In this document: positions 16,212 through 25,407 of the stretch, in pieces
Numbering within the stretch: the first letter of the stretch is position 1
Layout of the letters: every line of letters begins with the position of its first letter
NCBI GenBank assembly: GCA_003529325.1
Contig: DPVW01000349.1
Location: 1-55,069 of the forward strand
Direction of reading: 5' to 3'
From: Candidatus Latescibacterota bacterium
Lineage (GTDB): Bacteria; Latescibacterota; UBA2968; UBA8231
DNA: 55,069 nt
Notes under the pieces: generated by a model
Database searches by the model: none
The model's input: the letters and a program-made list of their open reading frames with translations, nothing else
What the model was told of the DNA's origin: nothing
Position numbers and translations under genes: made by a program

Positions 16212-17861
16212 TCACGGTTCCTGCACGGACAAATACCGGTTGGTACCGATATCCCGAAGCCGTTGCACGCCACCGGCGGGCCAATAGACCGTCAGACTGT
16301 CTACAAGCAACGCAGAACCCAATCCGAAGTGAAGCCGCGGGTCCTCGGAACTGAGAAAACTGCTGCCGCGGACAGCTTCGCGTATCTGCCGGAGGCCCCC
16401 GCTGTGCACGACAACCTTGGCGCCGACGCCGGCGCGGTTGCTGCTGCGCCCCAGCAACCGAATTCCCAGCCAGTTGCCCGAGGCAGCGTCATTTCGGTAC
16501 AGTGCGGGGCGATCGTTGAGATGGGTCACGAACAGGTCGAGGTCCCCGTCGTTGTCGAAGTCGGCGGCAGAGGCGCCGCGGCTGACACGAGGCTCAAATG
16601 GCGACCGACCGCCTGGCAGGAACAGTTCGAAGTGGCCGGCGCCATCGCCGCTGAACAGATGATCGCTCTGGGCGTAACTCGAGTTGGTCCCCGAGGCGTC
16701 GATCTCCGGATAGACATGGCCGTTGGCGACAAAGATATCGAGATCGCTATCATGGTCGAAGTCGAGAAAGATTGCGCCGAAGCCGACAAAGGACAGACTT
16801 GGTTGAGCCAGCCCGGAGGCAAAGCTGACGTCCTCAAAGCTCCCATTCCCACCATTGTGGTAGAGCGTGTTGTAGTCGTCCTCGAAGTTTGTCACGAGGA
16901 GATCTGCAGCGCCGTCCGCATCGTAATCGCCGACGGCAACGCCCATACCCGCCTGGGCATTGCCCATGGCGCCATGGCTGAGTTGGGCGATCAGAGCGCT
17001 CTCACGAAAGGTTCCACCGTCGTTGTGAAAGAGAAAATTCGGAGACGAGTCGTTGGCGACGTATATGTCGGAATCGCCATCGTTGTCGTAGTCGAGGAAG
17101 ATTACCCCAAGACCGTACCCCGGATCGACGGCACCAACACCCGCATCTGAACTGACATCGATGAAGCGCCCCTCGTCATTGCGGAACAGATGGTCGGCCT
17201 GGGGGAGCAGTCCCAGTGGACCAACAAAGGCTGGAATCCCTTTCCACTTCGTCCCGAGGTGCTCGATCATGCCCGGATCAAAGTGTACGTAGTCAGCAAC
17301 GTATAGATCGAGATCGCCGTCGAGATCATAGTCACCGAAGGCGGCACCCGTGCTCCATCGATCTGTTCCCACACCGGTCTCGGCGCCGACCGAGAGGAAG
17401 TGACCGCCTTCGTTGCGCAGCAGCGTGTTGTCCTGAAGGCAGGTCACGTAGAGATCGCTGTCCCCGTCATTGTCATAGTCCGCCGCCACCGCTCCCATCC
17501 CCCAACCGGCCCTGGCCACTCCAACCTGAGAGGCGACATCGGTAAAGCGTAGATCGCCGTCATTGTGGTAGAGAGCGTTGCCCGCACCCTCGGTGGGGTC
17601 TTCGAGGGTGGCTCCGTTGACCCAGAAGATGTCCAGATTCCCATCCCCATCGGCGTCCAGGATGGCACTTCCGCCGCCCTTCGCTTCGACGATGTAGCCC
17701 TTGTCAGGGCCCCCTCCGGTATGCTGTCGGGTAAATCCCGAAGTGGGGGTCACATCGACGAAGGTGCGTGGAGCAGCCTCCCTGTCCGTATTGGGAGAGG
17801 CACAACCGCCAGCAAGCAGGAGTAGCAGCTGGCAGCAGTACAAAAAAAGGCCCCCGGTCAT
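16212..17861 (-). CDS. FG-GAP/UnbV (CRTAC1-like) lipoprotein
   Basis: An approximately 549-residue lipoprotein with lipobox LLLAGGC (Cys20 from ATG 17861). Seven Ca-binding loops of the D-x-D-x-D-G-x-x-D kind (DADGDGNLD, DYDNDGDSD, DYDLDGDLD and so on) define an integrin-like seven-bladed propeller. The last ~90 residues are an ASPIC/UnbV domain (GVGAKVVVHSGG, LHFGLG, VYWPAGGVQRL). The start is uncertain. ATG 17861 has no clear ribosome site and sits in the loop of a terminator-like hairpin; TTG 17918 would add 19 residues with positive charges ahead of the hydrophobic core. Such proteins bind ligands at the cell surface, but no member's exact role is known to me. Confidence 0.82.
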   Translation of the reverse strand: MTGGLFLYCCQLLLLLAGGCASPNTDREAAPRTFVDVTPTSGFTRQHTGGGPDKGYIVEAKGGGSAILDADGDGNLDIFWVNGATLEDPTEGAGNALYHNDGDLRFTDVASQVGVARAGWGMGAVAADYDNDGDSDLYVTCLQDNTLLRNEGGHFLSVGAETGVGTDRWSTGAAFGDYDLDGDLDLYVADYVHFDPGMIEHLGTKWKGIPAFVGPLGLLPQADHLFRNDEGRFIDVSSDAGVGAVDPGYGLGVIFLDYDNDGDSDIYVANDSSPNFLFHNDGGTFRESALIAQLSHGAMGNAQAGMGVAVGDYDADGAADLLVTNFEDDYNTLYHNGGNGSFEDVSFASGLAQPSLSFVGFGAIFLDFDHDSDLDIFVANGHVYPEIDASGTNSSYAQSDHLFSGDGAGHFELFLPGGRSPFEPRVSRGASAADFDNDGDLDLFVTHLNDRPALYRNDAASGNWLGIRLLGRSSNRAGVGAKVVVHSGGLRQIREAVRGSSFLSSEDPRLHFGLGSALLVDSLTVYWPAGGVQRLRDIGTNRYLSVQEP

Positions 17862-17884
17862 CTCAACAGAGACACCCGAGGGCC
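17842..17884 (-). terminator. Rho-independent terminator-like hairpin overlapping a start codon
   Basis: Read on the minus strand, GGCCCTCGGGT (17884-17874) pairs with ACCGGGGGCC (17858-17849) with a mismatch and a bulge, then a run of seven T (17848-17842) follows. It is 46 nt below the stop of the CBM9/DOMON-like gene, where a terminator is expected. The ATG 17861 of the next gene lies in the 15 nt loop, so the structure could also act as an attenuator or hide that start. Stem and T-tract are directly visible; function is inferred. Confidence 0.6.
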
Positions 17885-17929
17885 TAGTTCGTGGCGCCGG
17901 AGCGGTTTGAGCCGCCAACGCCGTTTGGA

Positions 17930-18823
17930 TCAGAAGCCAGCCTTGATCTGACCCCAGGTGACCTCTTCGACTGCCGTTTCGGAAAGCGCGGCGATCGAGG
18001 GCTCCACCGGAGCCATCACGAAGTCGTTGGTTGCTGTGCAGCAGCTCTCAGGGGAAAGCGTCCAGAATCCCTGATAGCTCGTAAGGACAAAGTCGCCACT
18101 CGTCGCCTCATCAATGTCACCGACGGTCATCGAAATGTGGATGATCTCTTCCTCTTCGAGGTCGTGCACAACCGCCTGATCTTCGGTCGTGTCGTTGCTT
18201 CTGGGCATGACCTCGATCGGGGTGACGGCGAGTTCGTAGAAATACGTGCTCTCACCGAACTGATCACCAGTGAAACCCCAGCCAAAATCGACCCAACTGG
18301 AACCATCGACGAGCCACGAAAGGGCGGCATTCGGGCGGTAGAACTGGTACTGACCCTCTACCGGAGGAACGGCCCACTTGTAGCTGAAGTTGGTGGCCAA
18401 GCCTTCAGGATTGTGGTCTTCCGTCGCCGTGTGATCCGGGTTGACTTCGATCTCCCAAGCGTCGTCGTGATTGAACCGGGCGGCGTCTTCGCGATCAGTA
18501 TTATGAATGTCGTCGAAGACCTCGCTGGCGACATAAATCTTATTGCTGTTGTCGTTCCAGCCCACCAGATGGCGGATCACCATGTCACTGGCGTCGAGTT
18601 CGCCACGACCTACCGGCTGGATATCAGCCACCGGCGAATACAAACGATCGCTACGGATCGTATAGGGATCGAGGGGTACGATGTCCCAGTCGGACAGATT
18701 TCCGTCCATTGTGGGGACAAGATTATCCGGGAACTGGGCGGCGAAGAACAACTCGCCGGGGGGGCTATGGGCACCCGCCGCAACGGCGATGACCAGAGAT
18801 GCACTCAGGATCAATCGCTTCAT
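17930..18823 (-). CDS. Secreted CBM9/DOMON-like protein
   Basis: A 297-residue exported protein with a signal peptide (MKRLILSASLVIAVAAGAHS). The opening of the mature domain, VPTMDGNLSDWDIVPLD, followed by NKIYVASEVFDD and DDAWEIEVNPD, is the pattern of CBM9-like or DOMON-like beta-sandwich domains, which bind sugars or heme. The C-terminal tail (ALSETAVEEVTWGQIKAGF) resembles the WGRIKA-type ends seen on related secreted proteins, with no membrane anchor. ATG 18823 is preceded by AAGGAG. A terminator lies 46 nt downstream and a possible promoter upstream, so it may be a monocistronic unit inside the block. The ligand is unknown. Confidence 0.72.
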   Translation of the reverse strand: MKRLILSASLVIAVAAGAHSPPGELFFAAQFPDNLVPTMDGNLSDWDIVPLDPYTIRSDRLYSPVADIQPVGRGELDASDMVIRHLVGWNDNSNKIYVASEVFDDIHNTDREDAARFNHDDAWEIEVNPDHTATEDHNPEGLATNFSYKWAVPPVEGQYQFYRPNAALSWLVDGSSWVDFGWGFTGDQFGESTYFYELAVTPIEVMPRSNDTTEDQAVVHDLEEEEIIHISMTVGDIDEATSGDFVLTSYQGFWTLSPESCCTATNDFVMAPVEPSIAALSETAVEEVTWGQIKAGF

Positions 18824-18898
18824 ATTTCCATATTCTCCTTAGTTGGTTTCTGCTTCGCCGCCACAGATGGACGGCAAGGGGAAGGAAGTAGGTCTTGA

Positions 18899-18927
18899 AC
18901 GCTACAACCCACGATTGGGAAAGTCAA
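18899..18927 (-). promoter_or_regulatory. Possible sigma70-type promoter for the CBM9/DOMON-like gene
   Basis: On the minus strand, TTGACT (18927-18922), a 17 nt spacer and TAGCGT (18904-18899) resemble -35 and -10 boxes, 76 nt above the ATG at 18823. The 131 nt gap upstream of this gene is the longest in the local block, which supports an internal promoter. The phylum's consensus is unknown, so this is only a suggestion. Confidence 0.22.
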
Positions 18928-18954
18928 GGAAATTCGACACAAAAAAGGCCGCAT

Positions 18955-21096
18955 TCAGTACACCACGGATACGACCCCGGTGCGACGCTCCTCGTTTTCG
19001 GCGTTCAGGGTCACGTCGTATACGTAGGTACCGGGAGGCACGAGATTGCCACTACCGTCATGACCGTCCCAGCGCTGTTCGAAAACGCCGCTGCGGGAGG
19101 CGAGGGGTTCCAATTCGCGGACCATGCGGCCCGCAAGGTCATAGATCCGCAGGATGACCGGTCTCTCGAGCGTCAATTGCCGCAGCTTGTAGCTGAGCAC
19201 CAGAGCGTCATTGACACTGTCACCGTTGGGCGTAATGACCGGACTCGACGTCTCCAGATCTACCAGCAGATCGCCCTGGAGTGGCGTGGCGACGGCGAGC
19301 ACGTTGCCGGAATAGCGGAAGGTTGCGTTCCCCGCCCCTACCTGCTGACGAATGAGGTCCGGGTCCTGGCTATTGAAGACCCAACTCCTGAATTCGGTGC
19401 CGTAGCGCAGAACCGGGACGTCGAAAGCCACCTCCAGCTGTTTGAAGCTATCACCCTCCCCCCGCAGTTCGGGGAAGGACAGGATCACTCGATCGGGCAG
19501 GATCTGGGGCGGAAAGTCGGCCAGATCGATTGGATCGCCGTCGATCGCGACGGACTCGACGTTTAGTACCTGGCTATGGGTCAGGATCTCCAGGCGGTCG
19601 AAACCAAGGTGATTCGACTCGAATTCCGGTCGTACGACATAAGTAAAGGTCGTCGGCCGGAAGGATTCGACCTCGATGGGCCAGATCTCACCCACGACCT
19701 CGCGTGCCAGCGGTGTCTCGCTGAACTGTAACCACAACTGGTCGATCCGCGGCGAGCGGGTGAAGGTGCTGAAGAGGCGGATGTCCAGTTGGATGTAGCG
19801 ACTGGGGCCACGGGATAGCAGTGCCGTGCCATCCTCCCAGGCCTGTGCGCCAACGGTGGAGTCGCGCAAGCCGGCGGCAAAGTCGTATGGTGGGGACCAG
19901 AAGCTCCACTCATCCACATTTGGACGCGGATCCAAGCGAGCGACAAGGTTGATGATGCTTTCATACTCCTTGAGCGTGATAGGCAGCAAGTCTCCGGTGA
20001 TTGTTTCGTCGAAGTACAGGCTCGGATCGGGGACGTTGCCCATTCGCGTGCGAATCTCTACCCGTGTTCCCTTCGGCAGATCGCCACTCCACCGAATCTT
20101 CCCCCAGTTGACCGACTGGCCAAAGTCAAGGATCTGGGTGCGATACGACGTGGTTTCGACGAAACCCTCGCCATAGACCTCAAACTCGGCCACCTCCCAG
20201 TTGCGCAGGGGAAAGGTCTTGAAGGTGAGCCAGCGCACGGAGCGTGTCGGCATGTTGAGATCGACGACGACATCAAGGTTTTCTTCGGCGAATCGAAGCA
20301 CATCAAGCTGAGTATCACGCGTCCGGATCCAACGCAGACCATTTGCCGAACCCACGGCATCACATGGTCCGGCCATGAAGCGGACCGTATTGTCGCCCAG
20401 ACGGATTTCATAAGAGTCAACGAAATTGTCGGCGAAGCTGTCGTCGCCAAAGACCTCAATCGGGGCGCGGGGCTCGGCGAGTTCATCGATGAGAAGGGCG
20501 TCGTCGGTGCTGCTCAGGCGAGGAAAGAAACGGATACGGTTGATCGGGACGGCTGCTTCGAAGTCGATCACCGTCGCCCCTGGCCAGGCAGAAGCCGTCA
20601 GTGGCGCGTCCAGACGCCCACCTGTGAACAGATTCGCACTCAGCGTGATCCGGCGGAATTGCGCGGTCCTGACATCGCCGTCGAACATGGGCTTGGTGAT
20701 CGGTGTATGCTGCCCGACCACGGCGCAGCCATCCGTGGTCGTGGCGAAACCGCCGGCGTACAGAAAGGGGACTTTGGCGACCTCCTTGGACTCCGTATCG
20801 CCCAAGGCGATGTTGATCGATGGGTCAAAGAATCTGGGCAGGATGCTGGACGGGTACTCGTCACTGGCAAAATGAATGAGTGTGTCGCCCCCCACCCCGT
20901 GGGGTGTGGTCGTCACGGCAACCTGCCGCACACTCTGCCCGTCGATGATGACGTAGACCCCACCTTCTTCACCGATGGGGGTAGTCCAGGCGTTGCCATC
21001 GGTCCCACCGAGGATGTACTCGGACCGAGCCGAAAGACTGGCTGGGGGGAAGGTGCACAGGATCACAGTGGCAATGGCGCAAAAATTTTTCGTCAT
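18955..21096 (-). CDS. Large secreted protein with discoidin-like regions and PNGDxxND C-terminal domain
   Basis: 713 residues with a signal peptide (KNFCAIATVILCTFPPASLSA). The middle part has discoidin/F5-8C-like strands (INRIRFFPRL, VRWLTFKTFPLRNWEVAEFEVYG). These are followed by a block shared with two paralogues in this window: WGKIRWSG..GTRVEIRTRMGN, SPPYDF, SRYIQLDIRLFS, EVVGEIWPIEVESF and LGFDRLEILTH. The end is a gliding/FlgD-type Ig-like domain, VITPNGDSVNDALVLSY...IYDLAGRMVREL...WDGHDGSGNLVPPGTYVY, closing in VVSVVY. It probably sits on, or is secreted across, the outer membrane and binds glycan or protein. It is transcribed away from its paralogue, with which it shares a 184 nt intergenic region. 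Confidence 0.78.
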   Translation of the reverse strand: MTKNFCAIATVILCTFPPASLSARSEYILGGTDGNAWTTPIGEEGGVYVIIDGQSVRQVAVTTTPHGVGGDTLIHFASDEYPSSILPRFFDPSINIALGDTESKEVAKVPFLYAGGFATTTDGCAVVGQHTPITKPMFDGDVRTAQFRRITLSANLFTGGRLDAPLTASAWPGATVIDFEAAVPINRIRFFPRLSSTDDALLIDELAEPRAPIEVFGDDSFADNFVDSYEIRLGDNTVRFMAGPCDAVGSANGLRWIRTRDTQLDVLRFAEENLDVVVDLNMPTRSVRWLTFKTFPLRNWEVAEFEVYGEGFVETTSYRTQILDFGQSVNWGKIRWSGDLPKGTRVEIRTRMGNVPDPSLYFDETITGDLLPITLKEYESIINLVARLDPRPNVDEWSFWSPPYDFAAGLRDSTVGAQAWEDGTALLSRGPSRYIQLDIRLFSTFTRSPRIDQLWLQFSETPLAREVVGEIWPIEVESFRPTTFTYVVRPEFESNHLGFDRLEILTHSQVLNVESVAIDGDPIDLADFPPQILPDRVILSFPELRGEGDSFKQLEVAFDVPVLRYGTEFRSWVFNSQDPDLIRQQVGAGNATFRYSGNVLAVATPLQGDLLVDLETSSPVITPNGDSVNDALVLSYKLRQLTLERPVILRIYDLAGRMVRELEPLASRSGVFEQRWDGHDGSGNLVPPGTYVYDVTLNAENEERRTGVVSVVY

Positions 21097-21280
21097 GACA
21101 ATTCCACAGGAATCTTAGGCCAAATGAAGTCTTTGGTATGGAATGCAACCGAAAGTGTAGTGCGCCGGAGACCAACAGACAAGATTGACAATCCACCAGC
21201 ACGCCACTTTTTTCAGGGCCATCACGATCTAATAGTGGATGCAGTTTGATAATGGATGTATAGAAGGAGGATTGCGGATC
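21097..21280. promoter_or_regulatory. Divergent intergenic region between two paralogous surface-protein genes
   Basis: A 184 nt A/T-richer spacer between divergent starts at 21096 (-) and 21281 (+), so it must hold two promoters. A TTGACA hexamer at 21185-21190 could be a plus-strand -35 box, but no good -10 follows at 17 nt. GGAGG at 21266-21270 is the ribosome site for the plus gene. No inverted repeat stands out. Confidence 0.35.
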
Positions 21281-23371
21281 ATGGGTGCAGTTACTCAAAG
21301 TATGCGCCAGTTGACGCTGGCGAGTGCCACCCTCGTCCTTCTGGCGGCACCCGGACAAGGACTGGAGACGGTAAGGATCGGCCCGGACGGAGATCTGGAC
21401 TGGAAGGGCTCGGGTACCGCGACGGTAACCCCTATCGCGGCCCGGTATCAGTCCCTACTGGAGGCCAACAAGCTGCTGGAGGGCAACGCACCGGGCCAAC
21501 TCATCGATTTTGACAGCGACCAGTTCGTCGGGGCCATCCTGCCCCAACGCATCCAGTCAGGGGACAACGTCGCCACTGGCACGCTTGCCCGCGGTGGTGG
21601 TATCAACTCGCCCAACGTCTTCGACTTCAGCGGCACCTTCAAGCGGTTGGATTTGCAGCAAGCCCTGGAAGAACTACTGGTCCCTGACGAGGGGGGTGAG
21701 CAAAAGGCCTTCGAACGCAAGGACCTCAACTCCCTGGGGATTCTTGTGATCATGGATCTCGGCGGTCGGTTCGGGGTGGAGCGCATCCGCTTCTACCCTC
21801 GCAATACGGTTCAACCCTCGCCGGCGACGCCTTTTCAGAGCGACTTCATTCGTGCCTTCGAGCTGTTCGTCAACGACGGACTTTCCCTCAGTGGGGCTGG
21901 CGTACCGATCTGGGGTCAGCCTCTGGTCGACGAGTCGGGCAACAAGGAGGCCGTTGTCGAGGTCATCCTGGACCCACCGCAGTATGTGCAGCATATCCGG
22001 CTACGCTCCACAGCGGCGATCGATTTCGAGATCGACGAATTCGAGGTCTTCGGTATCGGCTACCTGGCGACGGCGACGTACATCTCCGACATCTACGATG
22101 CAGGTGAGCCTGCGGTCTGGGGACAGCTCCGTTGGGTGGAACAGATTCTGGGTGATCCCAGGTTCTCTTCCGTGCGTATCCGCACCCGAACGGGAACCGA
22201 TGATGATCCCTTTCTGTTCACCCGCGTGCTCAATGGTCAACGGGATCCCGAGGAGATTCCGCTTTCGGTGGACGATCCCTCCTTGGAGTTGGGTTTGGAA
22301 GAGTATCGGAAATTGCCGAAGGCGGACAGTCAGGGGCGGCGGTGGAATCCAGGTCCCGTCAAACAGGACCTGATCAACTGGAGCCCATTCAGCACCCCCT
22401 TCGCGGCGGAGGCCGCCAATGGCCCGGGGTTACCCATCACCTCACCAAGTCCCCGGCGTTACATGCAGATGCTGATCGAGTTCGACAGCAACGATCTCGA
22501 TGCGGCTCGGGTGATCGAGTCCCTGGAGTTCGACCTTCTCAAGCCGCCACTGGCCGATGCATTGGTAGGGGAGGTGTTCCCACGAGAGATCGATCAGATC
22601 GGTTCCGTACCGCTCGAATATTCGGTTCTGGCGAGCCAACCTACGGCGGGATTGCTCGGTTTTGATCGGCTGGAAATCAGCACACCCCTTCGTGTCGCCT
22701 CGATCGACGAGGTCCAGGTGCGCAATAGTTCCGGGGGCGAGGTGGGACGCCGGCAGTTCAGCAGTCTCGCCGACACGATCGACGAAGGTGGATTTCGTAT
22801 CGTGTCGGTAGACGATCGGAGCTTCGAAGTCCAGTTTCCACGGGTCGCAGAGCATGGTTCCGTGGTCCGCATTCGTTACAAGAGTGACGTGCTGACATAC
22901 AGCACGAATTTCACCGCCACCGCCAAACTTTCCAGTGAACCTGGAGCGACACAGCCCGTCGATTCCGGTGATACGGGCGACTTGGGCCCGGGGGACGATC
23001 CCGACCTCTCCGGGACGACGGTGCTCAGTCCGGCGCTGCTGCATGGGCGCTTACTGGATCAGGTGGTGTTGGATCCCCCCGTATTCACACCCAATGGGGA
23101 CGGCATCAACGACGAGATGCAGCTGGCGTATAGTCTGTTGTCACTGGGATCGCCTCGTCTGGTAACCATTGTGATCCATGACCTCACAGGTCGTCAGGTC
23201 CGCGAGCTTGCCGCAGTGGATGAAGCGAACGGACGGTATGAGGGAAAGTTCTGGGATGGCCGTGACGATTCAGGCAATCTCGTCTCACCCGGAATCTACG
23301 TCCTGCGCATCTCCATAGAGGGTGATTCTCGCAGCGATGGGATGGTGCAAGTCGTAGGCGTCGCCTACTGA
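21281..23371 (+). CDS. Large secreted protein, paralogue with PNGDGxND C-terminal domain
   Basis: ATG 21281 is chosen over an upstream in-frame ATG (21239) because GGAGG lies about 10 nt before it and a signal peptide follows at once (QLTLASATLVLLAAPGQG). 696 residues. The architecture matches the divergent gene: a discoidin-like segment (GVERIRFYPRN), WGQLRWVEQ..SVRIRTRTGT, a WSPFSTPF block, PRRYMQMLIEF, DALVGEVFPREID and LLGFDRLEISTP. The end has VFTPNGDGINDEMQLAYSL, a FlgD-like Ig fold and a terminal VVGVAY. It is probably a surface ligand-binding protein. The gene stands alone on the plus strand, and its stop overlaps the convergent GT-C/TPR gene by 7 nt. Confidence 0.78.
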   Translation: MGAVTQSMRQLTLASATLVLLAAPGQGLETVRIGPDGDLDWKGSGTATVTPIAARYQSLLEANKLLEGNAPGQLIDFDSDQFVGAILPQRIQSGDNVATGTLARGGGINSPNVFDFSGTFKRLDLQQALEELLVPDEGGEQKAFERKDLNSLGILVIMDLGGRFGVERIRFYPRNTVQPSPATPFQSDFIRAFELFVNDGLSLSGAGVPIWGQPLVDESGNKEAVVEVILDPPQYVQHIRLRSTAAIDFEIDEFEVFGIGYLATATYISDIYDAGEPAVWGQLRWVEQILGDPRFSSVRIRTRTGTDDDPFLFTRVLNGQRDPEEIPLSVDDPSLELGLEEYRKLPKADSQGRRWNPGPVKQDLINWSPFSTPFAAEAANGPGLPITSPSPRRYMQMLIEFDSNDLDAARVIESLEFDLLKPPLADALVGEVFPREIDQIGSVPLEYSVLASQPTAGLLGFDRLEISTPLRVASIDEVQVRNSSGGEVGRRQFSSLADTIDEGGFRIVSVDDRSFEVQFPRVAEHGSVVRIRYKSDVLTYSTNFTATAKLSSEPGATQPVDSGDTGDLGPGDDPDLSGTTVLSPALLHGRLLDQVVLDPPVFTPNGDGINDEMQLAYSLLSLGSPRLVTIVIHDLTGRQVRELAAVDEANGRYEGKFWDGRDDSGNLVSPGIYVLRISIEGDSRSDGMVQVVGVAY

Positions 23372-25386
23372 ATACTACCGAAGATCTTCTTCGCCAATTC
23401 CTCGCTCTCCTTGCGTGCAGTCGCCTGCAGGCGACGGGCCTGTTCCTGCCGGGCATAGCGGCGAAACGCCTCTGCCGCTGCCTCGCTGTCGCCCATGTGC
23501 CGGAACAGGCCCCCAAGAAAGAGGTGGGCCCGGTATTCGTCAGGCGCGATTTTGAGGATCTCCTCGAAGTGCTGGATCGCTTCGGCGTAGCGCCCCTGAC
23601 GGGCGAGCAGCCGACCCAGACTCCAACGCGCGGCGATCGTCACCGGCTCGACTACAATCAGATGCTCCAGAAGGCTCTCTGCCTGCGCCAGTTCGGGGGT
23701 CATCTCCAGTTGCACACCCGCCTCCGGGCCTCCAGCGCGGTCGATGAGTAGATCGGCCAGTGCCTGCTGAGCCTCCGCGTGTTCGGGGTCCTGATCCAGC
23801 ACGAGAAGGTATTGTGTCGTCGCCGAATCGACATGGCCCTGGCTGCTGTGCAGGCGTGCCAACTGGTATCGTACGAGCACGGAATCCGGCCGTAGGGAGA
23901 GAACCCGACGGTAGGCGATGGTCGCACGATCCGGGCGTCCGGCGACAAGGCTGACAAAGGCCAGGCTGCCATGCAGATCCGCACGTTCCGGGGCCGCAGT
24001 GACAAGCTGCTCCAACTCTTGAAGCGCCGCCACAGAACGCCCGTCACCCATCAATGCCATGGCCAGGCCTCGGCGCGCGGGGATCGAGGCTGGATCGCCA
24101 TCCAGATATCTGCGATACAGGCTCTCCGCTTCGATATCATCTCCGCGTAGGCTGACGATGCCGGCCAGATTCAACAAGGCACCGGGCAGGTTGGGGTCCA
24201 GACGGAGCGCCTGTCGATACTCGCGCATGGCATTGGCCGACATCCCCTGGTGTTCATAGGACAGGCCGCGCCAAAGGTGGCCATGGGTGAGACCGGGTGC
24301 CGGCAAGGGGCCTGCGCCTGCGTTCAGCGTCAGCAACAGGACGGCAACTGCAAGCAGGCTGGCGAGTCGATGCCGGCCACCGGCAACGGCCCAGATCCCG
24401 TTGGCGGCAAATAACAGCAAAACGGGAATCACGGGTACTCGACTGCGACCGTCGACGGCGAACAGGATGGCAGCAAGGGCAAAGCTGACCACGAATCCAA
24501 GCAGCAATTGTCGCTGCGGGGATGCTCTGTCTGCATCGCGCAGGGAGAGAGCCATACCGACGAGCGCGAGTGGGGCGAGGAGGCCGAAGGGAAAGGCGAC
24601 ACCCTGGTTCCACACGAGGACCGACAGCAGGAAAGAGTCCCTGTAGACGACATATGGCGACAGATCGTAGGAGCTCTCCTCGCCGCGCCAGAACAGTTGC
24701 AGGTTGGCCCCGAGGGATCCGCCTGCATCCGGCGCAAGATCGCCACCGACAAGCCAGCTGCCCATCGGGATGAGGACCACGGTACACCCAGCGACGAACC
24801 AGAGCCCATCACGCCAGCCTCTGTGCCATCCAACCCAACACAGCAGGAAGGGCAGCAGCAGAAGCGCCGCAGGCGTCAGCAGCCCTGCGAGAGCCGCTGA
24901 CAGACCGGCTGCCAACAGGCGCCAGGAGGGCGGCGCTGTTGATTGCGGTAGCAGGAGCCAGATGGGGAACAGAACGAAGAGCGCGGAAATCGTCACCGGG
25001 AGGAGTTCTCCGGTATAGAACAGCAGCGGTCCGTAGGCGGCCGTACCCAATGCCGCGCTCAGTGCGACATGGAGCGGAAACAGCTGGCGACCGATGAGCC
25101 ACACAAGAACGCAGGTAACCGTGCCTGCCAACGCTTGCAGCAGATGCAGGCCCCAGATCGACGCCCCAAGCGGGGCCGCCAGGGCAAGCAGATGTGTGTA
25201 TAGAGGCGAGCGCCCCTGTTCGAGGAGACTTGTCGACGACGCATCGGGCAACCGCCGAGCGTCCTCGAGATAGTCGCCCGCCTCGAGGACGGGTGACACG
25301 AAGAGCGGACTGTCGCCGATCTCGTGCAGATACCCCAGGCGCAGTGTCACGCTCAGCAGCACCACGATGGGGACCGCCCATCTCAT
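23365..25386 (-). CDS. Polytopic GT-C-like membrane protein with C-terminal TPR repeats
   Basis: 673 residues. Residues 1-390 carry about ten hydrophobic helices, and the first loop after helix 1 holds short acidic motifs (EAGDYLEDARRLPD). This is the layout of GT-C glycosyltransferases of the ArnT/PMT type, which use lipid-linked sugars. Residues about 395-650 are tetratricopeptide repeats (HQGMSANAMREYRQALRLDP, GRPDRATIAYRRVLSLRPDS, GRYAEAIQHFEEILKIAPDE). The C-terminus is a charged helix. The fusion is seen in uncharacterised O-glycosylation-type proteins, so glycosylation of the surface proteins encoded nearby is possible but unproven. ATG 25386; a palindrome sits just upstream. The gene end overlaps the convergent paralogue gene. 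Confidence 0.75.
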   Translation of the reverse strand: MRWAVPIVVLLSVTLRLGYLHEIGDSPLFVSPVLEAGDYLEDARRLPDASSTSLLEQGRSPLYTHLLALAAPLGASIWGLHLLQALAGTVTCVLVWLIGRQLFPLHVALSAALGTAAYGPLLFYTGELLPVTISALFVLFPIWLLLPQSTAPPSWRLLAAGLSAALAGLLTPAALLLLPFLLCWVGWHRGWRDGLWFVAGCTVVLIPMGSWLVGGDLAPDAGGSLGANLQLFWRGEESSYDLSPYVVYRDSFLLSVLVWNQGVAFPFGLLAPLALVGMALSLRDADRASPQRQLLLGFVVSFALAAILFAVDGRSRVPVIPVLLLFAANGIWAVAGGRHRLASLLAVAVLLLTLNAGAGPLPAPGLTHGHLWRGLSYEHQGMSANAMREYRQALRLDPNLPGALLNLAGIVSLRGDDIEAESLYRRYLDGDPASIPARRGLAMALMGDGRSVAALQELEQLVTAAPERADLHGSLAFVSLVAGRPDRATIAYRRVLSLRPDSVLVRYQLARLHSSQGHVDSATTQYLLVLDQDPEHAEAQQALADLLIDRAGGPEAGVQLEMTPELAQAESLLEHLIVVEPVTIAARWSLGRLLARQGRYAEAIQHFEEILKIAPDEYRAHLFLGGLFRHMGDSEAAAEAFRRYARQEQARRLQATARKESEELAKKIFGSIQ

Positions 25387-25407
25387 GTGGAGACGCTCAA
25401 CAAGCGA

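Noticed and set aside
15534..17150. Long plus-strand open frame of 538 codons
   Set aside because: It lies opposite the lipoprotein and FG-GAP/UnbV genes, whose signal peptides and Ca-loop repeats are unmistakable. High GC lengthens antisense frames.
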